Under the pieces are notes generated by a model. That model ran no database searches. It saw only the letters and a program-made list of their open reading frames with translations, and was not told the DNA's origin. Shown here piece by piece: positions 1 to 6,511 of a DNA stretch of 13,639 bases; position 1 is the stretch's first letter, and each line of letters starts with the position of its first letter. This DNA comes from Bacteroidota bacterium (GTDB lineage: Bacteria > Bacteroidota > Kryptoniia > Kryptoniales > JAKASW01). The stretch spans positions 1-13,639 of the forward strand of contig JAJYGB010000609.1 in assembly GCA_021785235.1 (NCBI GenBank), read 5' to 3'. The position numbers and the translations under genes were made by a program.

Positions 1-98
1 GTGTGTTTAGTAGACTATTCGCTGATATCGCCTGTTTTCCCCTATCGAAATTACACGTTTTCCGAGTAAGGAAATAAGAAGCTCTAAGGTTCGAACAA

Positions 99-1466
99 AT
101 GAAGAAATACTTTTGGTTAGGCCCCATTTCAATTTTCCTCTTTCTGTCTCAGCCGGTTTTTGCCCAGTCGGCAAACGGACGGGTCACGCACACCAATATA
201 CCGGAGGTAACTCAACAGGTGGAGCAGGTTATGACCGTGAACACGGGTGACACGACCTGGATGCTCGTCTCGACCGCCTTCGTGATGTTGATGACACCCG
301 GCCTGGCGCTGTTCTACGGCGGGATGGTCCGCCGCAAAAACGTCCTCGGCACGATAATGCAGAGTTTCGTTGCCATCGGCGTGGTCACGATACAATGGGT
401 GCTTTTCGGATATTCGCTCGCATTCGGACCCGACATTGGGCACGTTATAGGGAGTCTGAAGTGGGTCGGGCTCAGCGGTGTCGGGATGGCTCCCAATCCC
501 GAATATGCGCCGACGATTCCTCACGAGGCTTTCATGATGTTTCAAATGATGTTCGCCATAATTACTCCTGCATTGATAACAGGCGCATTCGCCGAGAGGT
601 TCAAGTTTAAGACATACATAGTCTTCCTCCTAATGTGGGCGACGCTTGTGTACGATCCCCTGGCACACTGGGTGTGGGGAGTCGGAGGTTGGATGAGGAA
701 TCTCGGCGCGCTCGACTTTGCCGGCGGACTGGTTGTGCATGTCAGTTCCGGGGTCTCCGCTCTTGTGGCGGCGATGCTGATCGGCAAGAGGAGAGGCTAC
801 GGTCAGGAGCCGATGCCGCCGCATAATCTTACGATGACTTTTATCGGAGCGGCGCTCCTCTGGTTCGGATGGTTCGGGTTCAACGCGGGAAGCGCGCTTG
901 CCTCCGGTACGCTGGCCACTTCCGCATTTCTGGCAACGCAGGTTGCCGCCGCCGCCGCTGCGTTGTCGTGGATGACCGCCGAGTGGTACACTCGCGGCAA
1001 GCCCACGGCTCTCGGCGCGGCATCCGGCGCGGTCGCGGGACTGGTAGCAATCACGCCAGCATCAGGATTTGTCGGCCCCATGGCTGCGTTGATGATCGGA
1101 CTCGTCGGCGGCTTCGTCTGCTTCATGGGAATCAGGCTGAAGGGAAGATTCGGTTATGACGATTCGCTCGACACCGTCGGTGTCCATGGAGTGGGCGGCG
1201 CGTGGGGAGCGATCGCGACGGGTCTGTTTGCTTCGGTACTGATCAACCCCGCGGGGGCCAACGGGCTCTTTCAAGGGAACCTCGGACTTCTCGGTGCCCA
1301 GATGGTGGCACTCGCCGTCGTGATTCTCTACGCGTTCGGAATTACCTGGGGCATTCTGAAGCTCCTCGACAAGACGATGGGTCTGCGAGTCTCTCCCGAG
1401 GATGAGATGGACGGCCTGGACCTCGCGCAACACGGAGAGAGCGGCTACGTATTTGAGGAATTGTGA
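99..1466 (+). CDS. amt: Ammonium transporter, Amt/MEP/Rh family
   Basis: Inner-membrane channel for ammonium/ammonia uptake; the family acts as a trimer. The 455-residue length fits bacterial Amt proteins that carry a signal peptide. Residues 1-22 are a signal peptide (MKK, hydrophobic core, VFA before QSAN), followed by a run of hydrophobic helices starting near residue 52. Family landmarks seen: LALFYGGMVRRKN (69-81), AHWVWG with the first pore His at 190 and the conserved Asp at 186, FGFNAGSALA (260-269), and VHGVGGAWG with the second pore His at 363. The cytosolic tail (MGLRVSPEDEMDGLDLAQHGES) is the usual Amt C-terminus, complete. TAAGGT at 85-90 lies 8 nt before the ATG and is a plausible ribosome binding site. 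No glnK/PII gene, the common partner, lies within the window downstream. The identification is very secure. Confidence 0.97.
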   Translation: MKKYFWLGPISIFLFLSQPVFAQSANGRVTHTNIPEVTQQVEQVMTVNTGDTTWMLVSTAFVMLMTPGLALFYGGMVRRKNVLGTIMQSFVAIGVVTIQWVLFGYSLAFGPDIGHVIGSLKWVGLSGVGMAPNPEYAPTIPHEAFMMFQMMFAIITPALITGAFAERFKFKTYIVFLLMWATLVYDPLAHWVWGVGGWMRNLGALDFAGGLVVHVSSGVSALVAAMLIGKRRGYGQEPMPPHNLTMTFIGAALLWFGWFGFNAGSALASGTLATSAFLATQVAAAAAALSWMTAEWYTRGKPTALGAASGAVAGLVAITPASGFVGPMAALMIGLVGGFVCFMGIRLKGRFGYDDSLDTVGVHGVGGAWGAIATGLFASVLINPAGANGLFQGNLGLLGAQMVALAVVILYAFGITWGILKLLDKTMGLRVSPEDEMDGLDLAQHGESGYVFEEL

Positions 1467-1500
1467 GCGGCTTGAGAAGACTTCGCAATTTAGACGGCCG

Positions 1501-1521
1501 GTCCGCCGGCGGAGTCTTGCC
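1501..1521. repeat. GC-rich palindromic element, copy 1
   Basis: A perfect 12-bp palindrome, TCCGCCGGCGGA (1502-1513), lies 35 nt after amt. The 21 bp from 1501 match 17 of 21 positions at 8233-8253, in another intergenic region. This could be a small dispersed REP-like element or two unrelated GC-rich hairpins; two copies cannot settle it. Confidence 0.35.
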
Positions 1522-1531
1522 TTCAGGGACG

Positions 1532-1560
1532 CGACGCTGCGTCGTCTTAATTAATTAAGA
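1532..1560 (+). terminator. Hairpin plus AT-rich 16-bp palindrome after amt
   Basis: A short stem CGACG / CGTCG with loop CTG (1532-1544) is followed at once by TCTTAATTAATTAAGA (1545-1560), a perfect 16-bp palindrome. A GC stem running into T/A-rich sequence after a stop codon suggests the amt terminator. The stem is only 5 bp and there is no clean T-run, so the call is tentative. Confidence 0.4.
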
Positions 1561-1586
1561 AAGAGAAGAAAGAACTTGAACGCTTG

Positions 1587-1615
1587 TTGACACCCCCCGG
1601 ACACGTGAATATATT
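1587..1615 (+). promoter_or_regulatory. Sigma-70-type promoter of the 58-residue protein gene
   Basis: TTGACA (1587-1592), a 17-nt spacer, then TATATT (1610-1615): a perfect -35, ideal spacing and a -10 one base from consensus. Transcription would begin near 1622, giving a leader of about 23 nt with AAAGGAG before the ATG at 1645. It excludes the in-frame GTG at 1621 as a start. Confidence 0.85.
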
Positions 1616-1644
1616 CCCTTGTGGAAAAGAAAAGGAGAAATCAA

Positions 1645-1821
1645 ATGCTTCATAAAGAGTCTCAGTGGGAAGTTGTATGCGACGTCTGCAATGGGACGCG
1701 ATTCATCGGCGTCACTCAAAATGAAGAAGGGTTTGATTTCATAGAATGCGAGAAGTGTCATGGCACCGGACACGTTTCGGTGATACAGTTCGGTTTCGCG
1801 AAGGAAGAAGACGAAGAGTAA
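1645..1821 (+). CDS. Small protein with two CxxC pairs (DnaJ-zinc-finger-like), 58 aa
   Basis: A 58-residue protein that I cannot name. It has two knuckles resembling the CxxCxGxG units of the DnaJ cysteine-rich domain: C12-DV-C15-NGT and C35-EK-C38-HGTGHV, 19 residues apart. Four cysteines in this arrangement would bind one zinc ion. The tail is acidic (AKEEDEE), there is no signal peptide, and the protein should be cytosolic. The start at 1645 is supported by AAAGGAG (1631-1637), 7 nt upstream, and by the promoter at 1587-1615. The GTG at 1621 lies at the expected transcription start. The gene stands alone. Role unknown; a redox- or zinc-linked chaperone accessory is only a guess. Confidence 0.8.
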   Translation: MLHKESQWEVVCDVCNGTRFIGVTQNEEGFDFIECEKCHGTGHVSVIQFGFAKEEDEE

Positions 1822-1836
1822 GACTCCGCTGTGAGC

Positions 1837-1851
1837 GGCGGTCCTGCCGCC
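1837..1851 (+). terminator. GC hairpin after the 58-aa gene
   Basis: GGCGG-TCCTG-CCGCC (1837-1851) begins 16 nt after the stop codon. There is no T-run behind it, so termination is only possible. The rest of the 217-nt gap to arfB holds no reading frame I can support; a T6 run at 1919-1924 has no convincing stem in front of it. Confidence 0.35.
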
Positions 1852-1995
1852 ACGAGCGACCCTCCGGAACCGACACGGAATCCGCAACGGGGAAATTTAA
1901 TCGGCAGGTTTTGATCCTTTTTTCAAGATACTTAAAGGGAGCGGCAGCGTTTTCGCGATTCAATACTCCGCCACTCTTCCTTTGCAAAGCCGTAG

Positions 1996-2024
1996 TTGCA
2001 TCTTTGAAGAAATGGGGCGATACT
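1996..2024 (+). promoter_or_regulatory. Possible weak promoter of arfB
   Basis: TTGCAT (1996-2001), 17 nt, GATACT (2019-2024); each box matches 4 of 6 consensus bases. Transcription would start near 2031, only about 8 nt before the arfB ATG, so the message would be almost leaderless. This agrees with the lack of a clear ribosome binding site, but the boxes are weak. Confidence 0.35.
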
Positions 2025-2038
2025 TTGCGTGAGCCGAT

Positions 2039-2470
2039 ATGAAGAGCGATGATATCGTCATAATGACGGGAGTTGTGGTCCCCGCTTCCGAACTTGAATT
2101 TCGCACCTCCAGGAGCGGCGGCCCGGGCGGACAGAACGTCAACAAGGTGGAATCAAAAGTCGAGCTTCTGTTCGACGTGTTAAAGTCCTCCGCCCTATCG
2201 GATGCACAACGAGCGCGCCTGTTCTTGCGCCTAGGGAACAGGATAGACACCGATGGAGTCCTGCATTTGTCTTCCCAGGTCTCGCGCAGCCAGTGGGAGA
2301 ACAAAGAGACCGTGGTATCCGAATTCGCCCGCCTACTGAAGGCGGCGCTGAAGCCCGTGAAGAAGAGAGTAAAGACGCGTCCCTCCAAGACCTCCAGGGA
2401 GAAGAGACTCAAGGGGAAGAAAATCCATTCCGAAAAGAAGAAGTCCCGGAGTGGTTGGGGGTTGGACTGA
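2039..2470 (+). CDS. arfB: Peptidyl-tRNA hydrolase ArfB (release-factor-like ribosome rescue)
   Basis: ArfB (YaeJ, the bacterial relative of mitochondrial ICT1) frees ribosomes stalled on messages without a stop codon by hydrolysing the peptidyl-tRNA. The 143-residue length is right for the family and far too short for a true release factor. The catalytic loop SGGPGGQNVNKVESKVEL (26-43) carries the GGQ motif at 30-32. The C-terminus from about residue 105 is a long Lys/Arg-rich tail, the part that in ArfB enters the empty mRNA channel. No codon-recognition domain is present. The ATG at 2039 is the only sensible start, though a ribosome binding site is weak or absent. The stop is 3 nt from the stop of the converging dehydrogenase gene, with no terminator between them. 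Confidence 0.93.
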   Translation: MKSDDIVIMTGVVVPASELEFRTSRSGGPGGQNVNKVESKVELLFDVLKSSALSDAQRARLFLRLGNRIDTDGVLHLSSQVSRSQWENKETVVSEFARLLKAALKPVKKRVKTRPSKTSREKRLKGKKIHSEKKKSRSGWGLD

Positions 2471-2473
2471 CCG

Positions 2474-3463
2474 TTACAGGTAGTCTTCCCGCCGCTGCAC
2501 GTTTCTGAGACGTTCCCCATTCGCAAATCTGAGGATGTTGTCGAGCGCGGCATCGAGCGCCCTGAGATATATACCTTCGGTTAGATATGAATTGTGCGGC
2601 GAGCCCAGCAGGTTGTCCAGCTCAAAGAAGGGGTATTGCACTTCGAACTTCGGGTGGTTGAATGGCTCAATCCACCATGCTTCGATCCCGGCTTTGAACT
2701 GCGGATTGGCTTTGAGATGCTCGTATAGACTTTTCTCGTTGATCAGGCCGCCGCGGGCGACATTTATTAGAACCGCATCGGGCTTCATCAGTCGCAGCTC
2801 CCTCTCGCCGATGAGATTTCTTGTCCTCTTGTTTAGCCCTATTGTCAGGAGGAGGAAGTCTGATTCTCGGAGCAATTTGTCGAGGTCCGACAGCGTTCCG
2901 ATGAAATCTACATCACGATCCGTTTTCCCGGTCGAGTTGATCGCCAGTATCTTCACGCCGAAGGCCCGGGCGAGCTCGGCGGTTTTCTTCCCGATCCCTC
3001 CGAATCCAATGATTCCGAGAGTCGAGCCTCCGAGCATCTTGTGCGGAGTCTTCTGGTCGAAGACCCCCTCACTGAGCCCGCGGTGAAGAGGGAGGAAGTT
3101 CCGTGCGAGCGCAAGCATCATCCCGATTGAGTGCTCCGCTATCGGGTCGCTGTATGCCCCGCCGTTGCTGCAGATGACGATGTCCGGTCTCAGCTTGGCG
3201 TATGGAATTATGTCTGCCCCTGCGAGCGTGATTTGGATGAACCTTGTCTTTTTCAGGAAGGGGAGTTCTTCTTCCATTATGTCCCGCCGGAAGTTCGTCG
3301 CGAGGATCACATCCGCCTCCTCGATGAGGCTCTTCCGCGCGGTTTCTCCTGCACTGGAAAGAAATTGAATCTCGAAATTATTCCCGGCCTTCTTCAGTAT
3401 AAGGTCGGTCATTTGCTCGTTGAGTTTCGGTGCTGCGAGGAGCTTCATGTCTGGCTTACTCAT
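2474..3463 (-). CDS. D-2-hydroxyacid dehydrogenase family protein
   Basis: NAD(P)-dependent enzyme interconverting a D-2-hydroxyacid and the 2-oxo acid; 329 residues, the usual length. Seen: a split substrate domain (about 1-100 and 295-329) around a Rossmann domain with LGIIGFGGIGKKTAELA, glycine motif GFGGIG at 153-158; NVARGGLI with catalytic Arg at 237; IEP with catalytic Glu at 266; SPHNS with catalytic His at 290. The usual Asp of the 'DVFEEEP' stretch is Glu here (GIEAWWIEP). The substrate cannot be told: glycerate, lactate or phosphoglycerate-type relatives look alike, and the C-terminal ACT domain of SerA is absent. It follows the heparinase-like gene by 30 nt on the same strand, so the two are probably co-transcribed. 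Only a poor ribosome binding site precedes the ATG; a second ATG lies five codons in. Confidence 0.9.
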   Translation of the reverse strand: MSKPDMKLLAAPKLNEQMTDLILKKAGNNFEIQFLSSAGETARKSLIEEADVILATNFRRDIMEEELPFLKKTRFIQITLAGADIIPYAKLRPDIVICSNGGAYSDPIAEHSIGMMLALARNFLPLHRGLSEGVFDQKTPHKMLGGSTLGIIGFGGIGKKTAELARAFGVKILAINSTGKTDRDVDFIGTLSDLDKLLRESDFLLLTIGLNKRTRNLIGERELRLMKPDAVLINVARGGLINEKSLYEHLKANPQFKAGIEAWWIEPFNHPKFEVQYPFFELDNLLGSPHNSYLTEGIYLRALDAALDNILRFANGERLRNVQRREDYL

Positions 3464-3493
3464 CTTTTGGTCGTTGTAATTCGGTTGCCCGCT

Positions 3494-5485
3494 TTATTCG
3501 GGCGAATCCACCGATTGGATCCTGTTCAACAGATGGTTCATGTCGTCCGCACTCCTGATAATAAATACAAACGTTTCTGCTCTCGCCGGTAAATTGATCT
3601 CCAGCCTGACCCGCGCTGTCCGGGCCGCCTGTAATATGCCGCAGCTAGGCGAGTGCTGCCACTCCTCCAGTGTGAATGGATGCTGAAACTTTACTAGTGC
3701 GAACTCTTCTCCCTCGAGGGCGAGAAAATTCCGTCCCAGGCCGACAACTTTCAATTCCGGAGCCAGATGAAACATCATCTCGACGGTGTGCGGCCCGGTT
3801 CCCAGAAGATTGTCTTCGACAAGGAAAGTTCTCTGGCGTTTGTTAAAGGTGATCTTACGCCTGTGGGTCACCGGCGGGCTCAGCCGCTCGTAGGCGTGAT
3901 GTTGCGCTTCGATGATATCCTGGTCATCCGAGGAATTCCATTCCAGGAGTTCAGTGGATGACAAGCCGGCCTTTGCGGGCCAGGACCCCGCAAACTCGGC
4001 TTGTTCCGCTCCATCCACGATGACGGTATTGTGGGAATAGGTCGATCGTAGCTTATTTCCAGCGACCTGGTCGGAAGTGTAGCAGAACGTTCCTCTGTCC
4101 ACGATGAACGGATTCCTGCCCGCTATCGTGAAGCTCAGTGTGTCGTTGTGTCCATGTCCGCCGCGATCGCGCATCCCGATGTCGCTGAAATTTAGTGAGC
4201 AAAAATCGTTCTCGGTTCTCATGAACGCGAAGCCACCCTTTTTGTAGATCGAAGAAGCGATTCTGTCTTCTGCCTTGATAAGCGAAAAATTCTCAAATCC
4301 TTCTCCTCCAAGGAGCAGTAGTGCCAGCTCGCTGAATTTTCCCGCCGCGGCTTTCAGGTTGTCCCCGCCGAAAAGCGCGGCGCCGACTGAAAGCAGGTCG
4401 CGGTGGTCGTTGAAATCTATATCTGATTTCAACCTGAATAGCCGTCCGTTATCCCCGTCGCCTATGTTTGGAACCCTTCCGTCCCGCATGGTTGCGGAGG
4501 CCAGAAACTCGAACATCTTCTCGAGTCGCCCGCTGAATTCCACGGAGATCTTGAATTTGTTCAGTTTCAACAGGACATATGCCGCGGTAAACATTTCCGT
4601 GGCAAGGCGCTGGTAGACGGTCGATTTTTCGTAATCTGTTCCGTCTTCGCAGACCCGGTTCGCGATTTCACGCTCGAGCTTTTTCCGGGCGAATTCCACC
4701 CAGCTTCTTCCCGGCTTCGTGTCGTAGAAAAGCATCCCGAGATAGATGAGCCCGACCAGGCTCGAAAGAAGACGGTCATGGTTCCCGAGCTTTCTTTCGA
4801 TGTTGTGACGGATAAAGACACCGTGTTCGTACAAAGAGCAAAGGAGTTTCATTATAAACTCGTCGTTCATCCTGGTCGATCCCATGAAATAAAGCAAGCC
4901 GGTTATCATGTTCACCGCCCTGATTGCCGCCTCCGCCGGCGATGTCCAGTTCACGCCGTATCCGACAGGATTGTTCTCAATCCAGTCGCTGGCGAGTTCT
5001 TTGAATTTCTCCGTGTGGGTTTCACTGCGGCTTAACCAGTATGCCTTGCCGAGCCAGATCGCCTGGTGGAACCGGTTCACTTCCCATGGGACTTTCACAT
5101 CCGAGGAGTTCCCGGACTTGGCGACGTCGATCTCGGAGTGGAACCGGAGATCCCAACGCTTTCCCGATATGAAATCAAGGTGCCAGTCGACCTTGTCTCC
5201 AAATGAGTATAACTCCGAGCCGAGTGTCTGGAATTTGTTTTCATGCACCAGGTCCGCGTCGTCCATGATGGTGTCGAAATCGCCGACCGTGGTCATGAGA
5301 TTAATGTAGAACTCTTTCTTGTTCAGGTCGCTGAGGAAAAAGCGTTCGCGGAGTCTTTGGTTGAAAACCGGAACGAACTGCTTCAGGTCTGAAGCCTCGT
5401 GGCCGAACTTCCTCTGCAGTCTGACGGTCGTGATCGGACAGTGGAAGATTCTTACTCTGAGTTCATAGAAAATACGTGAAAGCAT
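3494..5485 (-). CDS. Heparinase II/III family protein (putative polysaccharide lyase)
   Basis: 663 residues with the two-part heparinase II/III layout: an N-terminal alpha/alpha toroid (about 1-400) and a C-terminal beta-sandwich (about 410-650). Toroid motifs include VPWEVNRFHQAIWLGKAYW (132-150), NWTSPAEAAIRA (179-190) and GNHDRLL (234-240). The sheet part has GGHGHNDTLSF (442-452), VDRGTFCYTSD (462-472) and YSHNTVIVDGAEQ (483-495), the strongest family signature. Known members cleave acidic polysaccharides by beta-elimination. There is no signal peptide at either possible start, so it may act inside the cell or belong to a polysaccharide-assembly locus. I place the start at the ATG at 5485, because the longer frame begins with a TTG (5557) that is the -35 box of the promoter. 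GAGGAA lies a rather long 17 nt upstream. First gene of an operon with the dehydrogenase. Substrate unknown. Confidence 0.88.
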   Translation of the reverse strand: MLSRIFYELRVRIFHCPITTVRLQRKFGHEASDLKQFVPVFNQRLRERFFLSDLNKKEFYINLMTTVGDFDTIMDDADLVHENKFQTLGSELYSFGDKVDWHLDFISGKRWDLRFHSEIDVAKSGNSSDVKVPWEVNRFHQAIWLGKAYWLSRSETHTEKFKELASDWIENNPVGYGVNWTSPAEAAIRAVNMITGLLYFMGSTRMNDEFIMKLLCSLYEHGVFIRHNIERKLGNHDRLLSSLVGLIYLGMLFYDTKPGRSWVEFARKKLEREIANRVCEDGTDYEKSTVYQRLATEMFTAAYVLLKLNKFKISVEFSGRLEKMFEFLASATMRDGRVPNIGDGDNGRLFRLKSDIDFNDHRDLLSVGAALFGGDNLKAAAGKFSELALLLLGGEGFENFSLIKAEDRIASSIYKKGGFAFMRTENDFCSLNFSDIGMRDRGGHGHNDTLSFTIAGRNPFIVDRGTFCYTSDQVAGNKLRSTYSHNTVIVDGAEQAEFAGSWPAKAGLSSTELLEWNSSDDQDIIEAQHHAYERLSPPVTHRRKITFNKRQRTFLVEDNLLGTGPHTVEMMFHLAPELKVVGLGRNFLALEGEEFALVKFQHPFTLEEWQHSPSCGILQAARTARVRLEINLPARAETFVFIIRSADDMNHLLNRIQSVDSPE

Positions 5486-5528
5486 TCTTGAGAAGATAGC
5501 CGTTCCTCGTATAAATGTAATCTGAACA

Positions 5529-5557
5529 AATATAACCCGACATTCCGCCCGTTTCAA
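5529..5557 (-). promoter_or_regulatory. Promoter of the heparinase-like / dehydrogenase operon
   Basis: On the minus strand: TTGAAA (5557-5552), 17-nt spacer, TATATT (5534-5529). Transcription would begin near 5522, leaving about 37 nt of leader before the ATG at 5485. The spacer holds CGGGCGGAATGT, nearly repeated on the other strand before larE. Confidence 0.7.
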
Positions 5558-5599
5558 TTTGCGGCTGGAAAGTCCTTTCCATATGGGCGGGCGGGATGT
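5540..5599. promoter_or_regulatory. Inverted 12-mer pair in the divergent promoter region (candidate operator)
   Basis: CGGGCGGAATGT reads on the minus strand at 5551-5540 and CGGGCGGGATGT on the plus strand at 5588-5599, one mismatch in 12. On the minus strand the copy starts right after the -35 and the -10 (TATATT) begins 17 nt from its first base. On the plus strand TAATTT (5605-5610) begins exactly 17 nt from its first base. A separate dyad GGAAAG-TC-CTTTCC lies between them (5567-5580). This is what a shared binding site for a regulator of both units might look like; the regulator is not identified. Confidence 0.5.
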
Positions 5600-5615
5600 T
5601 AAATTAATTTATACC

Positions 5616-6494
5616 ATGAATCACTCGAATGGCAGTACGGAAATTGAAATTGTGCCGAACAACCTTCTGGCAAAATACGCCGCGCTGAAGGAGTCTCTCG
5701 GCAAGCATACCGTTGAAGGCCTGGTCGTCGCTTTTTCGGGCGGCGTGGACAGCGGCTTTCTCCTCTGGGCGGCCGAAGAGGCAAGGAAGGAATACGGCGG
5801 GAAGCTGGTGGCGCTGACGACAAACAGCGAAAGCATGCCGAACCACGATAAAGAAGATGTGTCCAGATTTATCGGGCAAATCGGCGTAAGGCATGTTTGG
5901 AAAGAGAGCACCGAGGTTGACAATGCCGACTATCTTAAAAACGACTCTCTACGGTGTTATCATTGCAAGACCGAACTCTTCACGATAGCGAGACAGGTTG
6001 CCGCCGAAAACGATTGCAGACACATCGCATACGGCTACAGTTCTTCCGACAAGTCCGACGTTCGTCCGGGGCACAGGGCAGCACTTGAAAACGATATACT
6101 CTACCCGCTTGCGGTGTACGACTTCAGCAAGGAAGAAATTAGAGATTTCATGCGGGTGAACGGCTTCGAACTTCACGACAAGCCGTCGAGTCCCTGCCTC
6201 AGCTCGCGCATAATGAGAGGAGTGCAAATCACGAAACAAGAATTAAAGAACGTCGACGATCTGGAAGACTTGCTCCGTAAAGGAGGAATGAGGGTGTTCC
6301 GCCTGAGAGTTCACGAGATGAGCGATCAATCCAAAGGTTCCGTCAGACATTTCCTGAGACTCGAGACTGCTCCGGAGGAAATGCTCCTGGCGCTTCAGCT
6401 GAAGGACAAGCTGACCGCGGAGGCGAAGAAGCGGGGCTATGTCTGGGTTACACTCGATCTCGAAGGTTACAAGACCGGCGGCGGAACAGTCTGA
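5616..6494 (+). CDS. larE: LarE, ATP-dependent sulfur transferase of nickel-pincer cofactor synthesis
   Basis: LarE adenylates the biscarboxylated pyridinium mononucleotide made by LarB and swaps carboxylate oxygens for sulfur, giving the dithio compound that LarC loads with nickel. The 292-residue protein has the PP-loop SGGVDS (41-46) after VVAF, LTTNSESMP (67-75), KPSSPCLSSRI (189-199) and the family's C-terminal VTLDLEGYKTGG (278-289). It has three cysteines in the positions typical of the [4Fe-4S] LarE class described in Thermotoga and Methanococcus: C114 and C117 (RCYHCK) and C194 (SPCLSSR). It is therefore unlike the single-cysteine sacrificial enzyme of Lactiplantibacillus. Start: ATG at 5616 preferred; an in-frame ATG at 5583 and a TTG at 5559 overlap the promoter region. 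No ribosome binding site is seen, so the message may be leaderless. larB follows after 17 nt. Confidence 0.92.
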   Translation: MNHSNGSTEIEIVPNNLLAKYAALKESLGKHTVEGLVVAFSGGVDSGFLLWAAEEARKEYGGKLVALTTNSESMPNHDKEDVSRFIGQIGVRHVWKESTEVDNADYLKNDSLRCYHCKTELFTIARQVAAENDCRHIAYGYSSSDKSDVRPGHRAALENDILYPLAVYDFSKEEIRDFMRVNGFELHDKPSSPCLSSRIMRGVQITKQELKNVDDLEDLLRKGGMRVFRLRVHEMSDQSKGSVRHFLRLETAPEEMLLALQLKDKLTAEAKKRGYVWVTLDLEGYKTGGGTV

Positions 6495-6511
6495 CACGCA
6501 GGATACTTCGG

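Noticed and set aside
1587..1592. Terminator-like or CRISPR-like repeats in the intergenic regions
   Set aside because: No evenly spaced direct repeats were seen anywhere in the window; no CRISPR array, tRNA, rRNA, transposase or insertion-sequence ends could be supported.
1960..2553. 197-codon leftward open frame
   Set aside because: Antisense to arfB, whose GGQ motif is unmistakable; its Ser/Phe-rich composition is typical of a shadow frame.
2535..3086. 183-codon rightward open frame
   Set aside because: Antisense to the dehydrogenase, where Rossmann and catalytic motifs are clear.
5527..5534. Bacteroidia-type -10 (TAnnTTTG) in the heparinase promoter
   Set aside because: TATATTTG does fit, but the other strong promoters (1587, 8332) lack the TTTG ending and match ordinary sigma-70 boxes, so I read this as a normal -10 followed by TG by chance.
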